Assembly (NCBI GenBank): GCA_009363875.1
Contig: CM018680.1
Span: 17,741,608-17,805,607 of the forward strand
Direction of reading: 5' to 3'
DNA from: Mikania micrantha
Lineage: Eukaryota > Streptophyta > Magnoliopsida > Asterales > Asteraceae
DNA: 64,000 nucleotides
The position numbers and the translations under genes were made by a program. Positions 58,001-64,000 of this stretch are shown here, piece after piece. Under the pieces are notes generated by a model, which searched no databases, was not told the DNA's origin, and saw only the letters and a program-made list of their open reading frames with translations. Every line of letters starts with the position of its first letter. The first letter of the stretch is position 1.

Positions 58001-58777
58001 AACGAAGCTGAAGTTTTGTCTAAAAGAATAAAAGCTGAAGTTAAAAATAAAAAGACCATTGAGCAGAGGAAAAGAAAAAAGCACATCCTCATCCAAAATC
58101 AATGGGGACCAAAGAACACAATAACAAGATGGAGAGATGATGTTTTGTTTGATGAATGGTCAAAGTTCAAAAGAGAGAACAAATATCACCCTGAGTTGTG
58201 GAAAGAAGTCACTCATTCTTCTCCTTCTATAGCAACTCAGCTCAAGGATGCCAACCCAAGCACAATGCTTGATCATTTTCTAAACGCACCTGTAGGAAGT
58301 CTAGGTGTTGGGTGTGCAGAATCTCCATCTGCTGTCAAATTCAGACCCTAGGTTGATATTAATAAGGAAATCCTTCCAGATCTTCTGATGAACTATAAGC
58401 CTCATCAACATGCCGTGGTAAAGAAGGTACTTGATTCAAAAGATCAAGTAATAAGAAGAGAAATAATACATTGGCCATCTGGAGCTCCTCTTCCCTTGGG
58501 CCTACCTTCTAAATCCCAGCCTCCTCAGATCAACAACTCAAGAATAAGAATAAAGATATGGTTCTATGACTTTGCCTCCAAGAGTATGGCCATTGAAAGA
58601 TATAATGGCTCAAGAACCTTCTTCTCAAATTGGGATGAGATTCTTACCCTATCAACAAATGATCTGAAGGAACTGCAGCACAAGACTCTGGACAATGCTG
58701 ATACAGAGTATGAAGTTCTGAACTATGTTCAAACTCTTAGAAATAAAAGTGGTATGGCTTTAAAACAAAATAAGTAG
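55060..58777 (+). pseudogene. SIRE-type ORF3 (putative plant-transposon domain, coiled coil)
   Basis: N-terminal domain: GAYLVKSAEYPHYNEAIDTL, NQFWANSS, GGQQVTITPTKISVALNL, FFYPKYKFLYHTILQCLSQK and GTKFLLYPRFVMACLF. This resembles proteins recalled from many dicot genomes (the kind labelled putative plant transposon protein). A long serine/proline-rich middle and charged coiled-coil stretches (about 56480-57150, 57750-58080) follow, then a conserved tail (TRWRDDVLFDEWSKFKREN, IRIKIWFYDFASKSMAIERY). In-frame stops at 55213, 55369, 55702, 56914, 57367 and 58349 and a frameshift near 57980 break it. Role unknown; in SIRE elements this position is called env-like, but no signal peptide or membrane segment was seen. 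Confidence 0.72.
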
Positions 58778-58795
58778 GTTTTGGCTTCATCAGTC

Positions 58796-58806
58796 CAGAG
58801 GGAGAT
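58796..58806 (+). other. Copia polypurine tract
   Basis: CAGAGGGAGAT lies directly before the 3' LTR. Confidence 0.85.
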
Positions 58807-59507
58807 TGTTGGAAAATAAGGACTGATGAGCAAAACCACTGAAGCCAGAAACCTGAATAAAGCCGCGAATAGACAAGATGCGGATGCTCCTCTTTCGATT
58901 GAAGAACTACTTCAGCATCGGAAGACTACCAGCGGAAGCTTCGCCAAAAAAAAGTGTTGTTGAACTTATCCACCTCAGAAGACAATAGCTGATCCTGACA
59001 TCTTCGAAAGACAACCATTGCATCAGAAGAAGCCTAATGACTCGGAAGACAATCTCCTCTTCCCAAATAACTGATTACTTAATCAGCTTCGGATGAACAT
59101 CTTCCGAAAGAATAAACGTTGAACTCCAGTACATCTCCTTCAACATAGGAAGACCTGGAGACTCCTGAAGACTCTTGTTTCTGTTGTTGTTGACTTTGTA
59201 CTTGTACGAGTCTATTGTATCAGTGTCGGTAACAATGTCAGCTATTTTTCTTATTATTTCTTGTCTTGTATCTCAGAATGTTTGGGTATTTATATCCAAA
59301 CATTCTCTGAATAAAATGAATTACTTCCCCCACAATTCCTTGTGCTTTATATATGTTATCTTCTCTCTTTCTAAGCAAGAAAACTAAAGCAACTAAAATA
59401 ACTTTGTGCAAAACTCTAGAGAGAGCTAAAACCAAAGCTTTGATTGAGTGTCTAAAACCTTGTTCCTGGTGAAATAGCTAGTCCTCGAGGTTTCTTGCAG
59501 TTCAACA
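58807..59507 (+). repeat. Copia 3' LTR (701 bp, uninterrupted)
   Basis: It starts TGTTGGAAAATAAGG and ends GCAGTTCAACA. TATA-like TATTTATA at 59287-59294. It preserves the empty target site ACTCT (59413-59417) of the solo LTR found in the other copy. Confidence 0.95.
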
Positions 59508-60189
59508 CGATATACAAAGGTTTTTAACCCATATGTGTTAGGTGGGAAAAGAAGATAAGGGTGATCAAGAGATGCGCCATGTGTCCCCAGAAAATCTTTA
59601 TTTATTAGAGAAGTAAGATTGGAACAAAGCGATGTAATCATTAAAAATGAATCAACTCAAATTTAATTTGACACGTGTAATAAGTGGGTTGACTAATTAA
59701 CTCGTTTGATATTTTTTTAAAAGGTTAAAATTTTATTTTAGAGATCCCAGAAATAATTATATTTAACTTAAATAATTTAATTTTTTTTCTTTAACCATTT
59801 AGTTGGAAAATTGTAATTCGTTTTCCCATTTGAATATCTTCATCAACTCTTCGCTTTCCAAAAATTTATTTTATTAGTTTTAACTACTCATTCGTCGATT
59901 ATCTACGTTCGCTTCCTTATAATCTTAAGGCATATAAAACTAACTTTGCTACTCATTGAATAAAAGGGAAAGAAGCCAAACACTAAAAATGATACCAAAC
60001 TAAAAGCATTTCATTTAAGTAACATAAATAAATTGTATACTTTATTATCAAGTCATTAAATGTTACACTTATTTATAAGTACACTTAAATGAGTCGACTA
60101 ATTTAAAGTGAGTCACAAATAAGTATATGGGTTGGATACAATACGACACGACTTACAAATCTAACATTATTGACAAATAAAACCAGCCA
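59508..60189. other. AT-rich flank of the Copia element
   Basis: Begins with target copy CGATA. It may continue the upstream part of the minus-strand locus at 27690-30121, which the Copia element would then have split. No further feature recognised. Confidence 0.5.
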
Positions 60190-60721
60190 TAGTTTTTATA
60201 AGCGTCTTTTAGATATCTTTTATTTATTTTTAACATTTCAAAAATTTTTAAATTTAATTATTTCATCGGATCGTTTCGTTCTCGCGCGTTTTCGTACGAA
60301 TTGTCACTCGTTCGAATACGACGATAACGTTACTTTCCGACATGCTTTTCTATTTATAAGACATCATTCAGAACGTTAAACCCACAGATATATTCGTGCA
60401 AATCGTCACCCACACGAATACTCCGTCAGTTTAATATTCATGTAACGACATCCGTTATTGTTTTGATTTATAGATTCTCACATACGTTAATACATCATAA
60501 AGTCCTATCTAACAATCACATATAGTTTCGCATCATAGTTTAGCATCTTAAATCATGTCAGTATCGTATCTGTATATGTTGTCTGTAAATGTTGTGTTTC
60601 TACTCTGTTTGCAAGTTGTCTCACTTAGTATTTATACGAAATTGTGCACAGGATTTTTCCGTACACATATCTACAGTAAGATCCTACTGTTCCGGTCTAC
60701 TGTTTAGGCACTGATGTTAGA
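60190..60721 (-). repeat. Fragment of the 30710-type LTR
   Basis: On the minus strand, TAACATCAGTGCC at the high end equals the LTR start at 30710. GACATCCGTTATTG, CACCCACACGAATA-type motifs and CGTTCGAATACGACGATAAC match 30950-31140 reversed. It breaks off near 60190, before the TATA region. Confidence 0.8.
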
Positions 60722-61502
60722 TGCTACATATTCTGGATTAAGGAGATGTCCAAAAAGACTACGATCTACAGGCCTGGCATCCTTCTACCTGTAAGTCTTG
60801 ACACGGTTGAGCGTAGTATCGGTCATATGCTCCAACCGGATGATATCTGCATTAATCTTGGGGAGATCTGGCAGCTGTGCATCAAAGATTATCTGGAGGA
60901 ATCTGGGATACATGAGATATTTCTTATCTCCTTTTGAGCTAATATTATCCTTCATGTGCATGAAAACCATCTCAAAAAAATTGAAGGGAATATTTAGGAT
61001 CAAAGCTACAAAAGCAGACTATAGAGTCTCTCTCAGTTCATCAAGTCCACCCCGTCTGGATCCCAGGTAGTGCAATAGAACATGGCATATATACTTGAAC
61101 TGTGGACTAAGGTATGCCTTGTTCAGCACTCCAATGGTGAGATCTCCTCCATACTTGCATCTTAAGAAACAACCTCTTATAAGGTGTTTATCCAACAAAA
61201 CTGGGTGATCAGGCAGATCTTGAAACCCGCAAATCCTCCTGATGTGTTGTGCAGATACAACCACATCCCGTCCTCCAACAAATCCCCTAATGACTGTAGG
61301 TTCCAAAGTACAGTCAATATCAGCTGACTTCCATAAAGACTTCTGATGTGAGAAGTATGGAACATGTATAGTAGAGATAGTAGTGAAGATACGAGATATT
61401 CTGAGAAAAGAGATAATCCATGTAAAGTGATTGGCATTTGGTGATGACAAGTCCAAAAAGGCACAAATGTTGTTCTTCGGAAATGCTCTTAGATCAGTCA
61501 TT
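60722..61502 (-). pseudogene. Second SIRE-type ORF3 N-terminal domain
   Basis: MTDLRAFPKNNICAFLDLSS (61501) leads to ISFLRISRIFTTISTIHVPY, GGRDVVVSAQHIRRICGF, FKYICHVLLHYLGSRRGG and, after one in-frame stop at about 61019, ALILNIPFNFFEMVFMHMK and KKYLMYPRFLQIIFDAQLPD. The order of motifs matches the ORF3 start at 55060-55690. ATG follows a good splice-acceptor-like TTTTACTGATTGCAG, which is curious. It is cut by the LTR fragment at 60721. Confidence 0.72.
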
Positions 61503-62860
61503 CTGCAATCAGTAAAATAAGCAATTCAGTTCAGATTGACAGAAATAAAACTATTGAAAGCCTTAATCAAAACATTTCATTCGTGCGAACTAATAGAACA
61601 TTAGACTAAATAGGCACGAATGAAGGCTCAGACGAATCAAGAAGTCATACGAATTAACATGATACACAAAAGAGTTACACGAACAAGCCCATTCGTATGA
61701 CATGTTCATTCGTTAGAGATAAGTTTACATGAAAGAACAGTTCGTTCGCCTATACATAAACCCTAAAACCCTAACTTCGTAAAATTCATGATCAAGGCAT
61801 AAAAATGGTCACATTGTCATCAGACACTGACGATGAAACTATATGAACATGTTTTAGATCGATTTGAGTTGATTTAAAAGGTTTATTGGACAGCCACCCA
61901 TTCGAAACCTAAAACCCTAAATGACCAATCTATTTTGCCCCAAAATAGGTTCACGGAGGATCAAATCTGATCCATACAATACCTGAAACAATCTAGAAAG
62001 GAGTTATGATCAGAAAAACCCAATATCATGTTAAAAAGGAAGTGATTGTCAAAAACTCTCGGTCGGACGAACGAAAACACACACACACAGTTAACGAATC
62101 GAAATAGGGGCGCATGAGGCTTCAGACGAAACTGAGAGCTTAAATACAAGTCTCATTCGTGTCGGAGTCCCATTCGTATGAAGGATTCGTTTGTCAAAGA
62201 GGTTCATGCGAATCAACAATTCATTCATGTGAACCATTCGTCAATAAAGTTCAAGAGAATTGACCATTCGTTCAATTGAAACATTCGTTCGAATGAACAA
62301 TCAAGATGGTTCATTCGTGCGAATGAGTAAACAACATTAATTCTTGTTAACCATTTGTCAGACAAACAAGCACTCAAGCACCAAAATTATGAAGTTTAGT
62401 CTGGAGTGATGATAAATTGAGACAATATTGAATACCCGAACAAACAAATGATCATTTAAAACAAAAAATTGAAAATCTTTTTGTAATTTTCTGATGAGAA
62501 GATAACTGTACAACTTAACTATGACAAGCAAACACACATATTTTTATGAGTCATGTTTCAAGAAAGCAACATGTATACCAGAACACATCAAATCAATCAT
62601 CCTTGAATGTTATACTTATGACATATTTGGTTTATGATGCAACTACTGATATACTTGTCCATTTTTAAACCTAACCATACATCATAGCTAAACAAATCAG
62701 TGATCACCCATATCTTCTGACTGAGTTACCCATTTTAGTCAACCAATAAAGGTCAAAACTAGTTTATAACCCATCTCTGCATAACTTCTTATCTAAGATA
62801 ATAAAATCTATAAGGTTCCAATTTATTATATTTTTGCACTTTTGTGATAATCAGTTTCTC
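61503..62860. other. Spacer with ATTCGT/ACGAAT cluster
   Basis: Between about 61570 and 62330 the hexamer ATTCGT or its complement occurs well over a dozen times, often as inverted pairs such as CATTCGTGCGAATGA and CATTCGTTCGAATGA. AAACCCTAAAACCCTAA lies near 61750. No coding similarity. Confidence 0.55.
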
Positions 62861-62869
62861 AAGTTCAAA

Positions 62870-63210
62870 CACATTCTCATGGACGGATTCAGCTAGGTCT
62901 TTACAAAGCAATATGGCACGTGTCAGAACTGTGTTGATCAAGAACTTGGTTGTATCCAAATGGATGTCTTCAAATAGGCTGCAACCCAGTATATGGCACA
63001 TATATGGAATCGAATCTATTTTTATTTTTGTATTTTTGTAGCTTATCGTATCTGAATGGACGGCTTCAGCTAGGCTGTGACCCAGCAATATGGCATGTGT
63101 ACAGAGTCGTACTTACTTTTATTTTCCTATGATTCATTTATCCTTACCTGAATGGGCAGCTTCAGCTAGGCTGCGACCCAGCAATATGGCACGTGTATAG
63201 ACTTGAACTC
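62870..63210. repeat. Diverged 80-100-bp tandem repeat in Copia spacer
   Basis: Four units share a ~55-base core with GGACGGCTTCAGCTAGGCTG, GACCCAGCAATATGGCACGT and an outward T-rich linker, starting at about 62879, 62961, 63055 and 63154. The first two are more decayed. The core contains a CACGTG box in three units or near variants. Confidence 0.8.
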
Positions 63211-63734
63211 ATGAATCATTGGAAACCTCATAAGATCCTATTATACCATGTGTATGCTTGATTTGAATTATAACATGTTTATTTCTTAAATCAGTTTTCT
63301 AGACTGGATCCCACAATTCAGACATTCTAAGCAATCACCAATAGTCTATCATTCTTGTAAAGTCGGCATATCAGTACATCAAACCATAATACCCATGTGC
63401 TTTTAGTTTATGCATTCAGTTTTGCTTTTAAAATATGTCTGGTTAACACATCACTTTCCCAAACAAGATTTTCTCATATTTTACAATTTTTAAATGTTTT
63501 TGGTTTTTCAATAAAATACTTGACTTTTTCTCCTTCTAAAAACCTAAAACTGAAAATCTTTTGGGTTTTTGAATAAGCAAAAGAGATGCAAAGGAAATTC
63601 TGTATATACAAAAGAAAGTAAAATTAAGAAAATGATCATTTGTTTGATTTAGACGAAGGAATGACTTCATCTTTCTGAAAAACACCATGCCGATAACAGA
63701 TATAGAAATCTGGGTTTATCAAAATCTTTTGTGT
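63211..63734. other. AT-rich spacer
   Basis: Nothing recognised between the tandem repeat and the RNase H remnant. Confidence 0.6.
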
Positions 63735-64000
63735 AAAGATCGGCTTTCTGGTGATCGGTGTGAATCTTAACAACATCGATTAATTTCTTTCAAAACAGTC
63801 ACGTATGAAATGATATTTGATGTCGATGTGTTTTGTTTTTGAGTGCTGGACATGATTTTTAGTGACAGTAATGGCAGCAGTATTATCAACAAATATAGGA
63901 GTGATAGAAAAATGTAACCCATAGTCCCAGAGTTGTTGCTGAATCCAGACAATTTGAGAGCAAAAACTTGCAGCTGAAATTTATTCAGCTTCACATGTGG
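63735..64000 (-). pseudogene. Copia RNase H end of a second SIRE-like element
   Basis: On the minus strand from the window edge: CEAE-stop-ISAASFCSQ, IVWIQQQLWDYGL, VDNTAAITVTKN, HSKTKHIDIKYHFIRDCFE, then after a frameshift IHTDHQKADLYTKDFDKP. This is the Ty1/Copia RNase H tail and closing motif. The rest of pol lies outside the window. Confidence 0.88.

Larger units (their letters stand above)
30122..59507 (+). mobile_element. SIRE-like Copia element with nested insertions
   Basis: It begins TGTTGGAAAATAAGG (30122), ends GCAGTTCAACA (59507) and is flanked by CCATA/CGATA (a 5-bp duplication with one change). Order: 5' LTR, primer site, gag, protease, integrase, RT, RNase H, spacer, long ORF3, polypurine tract, 3' LTR; this is the SIRE/Maximus plan. 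Two LTR insertions interrupt it. LTR copies differ substantially by eye, so it is the oldest layer here. Confidence 0.9.

Noticed and set aside
60170..60379. 69-codon plus-strand reading frame
   Set aside because: It is antisense to an LTR fragment homologous to 30950-31215.

Overview
The window is repeat-dense plant nuclear DNA. Nearly everything recognisable is a transposable element or a relic of one, and I see no intact host gene, tRNA, rRNA or CRISPR array. AT-rich intergenic DNA, plant LTR retrotransposons with tRNA-Met-type primer sites, hAT, Helitron and SINE signatures, and a SIRE-type Copia element with a long third ORF all point to a dicot. The Asteraceae are my best guess, from remembered similarity of the third ORF and the long LTRs; this is inference only.

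Left part (1-15987): the decayed 3' end of a Ty3 element of the Tekay/Del kind (1-4248) with a ~4 kb 3' LTR (4249-8216); a more decayed RNase H/integrase scrap with its own polypurine tract and LTR (about 8740-11690); a 557-bp hAT-type element with an 8-bp target duplication (12398-12954); and a minus-strand SINE split by a 1.4-kb hAT element (13404-15079). Two Helitron-like 3' termini also lie here.

Middle-left (15988-27346): a complete Ty3 element with a perfect 5-bp target duplication (ATTTT). Its gag-pol stays in one frame but has six premature stops, and its 3' LTR has lost 1.8 kb that includes the promoter. To its right is a third Helitron-like terminus followed by a minus-strand OB-fold (RPA-like) pseudogene.

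Right half (30122-59507): nested insertions. The outermost is a SIRE-like Copia element. A ~3.8-kb Ty3 solo LTR (30710-45177) sits in its 5' LTR, and that solo LTR is itself split by a minus-strand Ty3 element (about 32718-43329) with the order LTR, gag-pol, LTR, primer site, gag start. A second solo LTR (51766-54440, TSD TCTCA) sits between Copia pol and ORF3. Beyond 60190 are a fragment of the first solo LTR family and the 3' part of another minus-strand SIRE-like element (ORF3 relic, tandem-repeat spacer, RNase H).

The most interesting signal is a ~120-nt module that recurs at least eight times in the LTRs and leader of the plus-strand Ty3 elements. Its conserved core is flanked by arms that differ completely between copies yet stay complementary within each copy, with a second compensating inner stem. 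This looks like a conserved, undescribed structured RNA. A second set of stem-loops, built round a UUCG tetraloop, is repeated in tandem in the LTRs of the 15988-27346 element.
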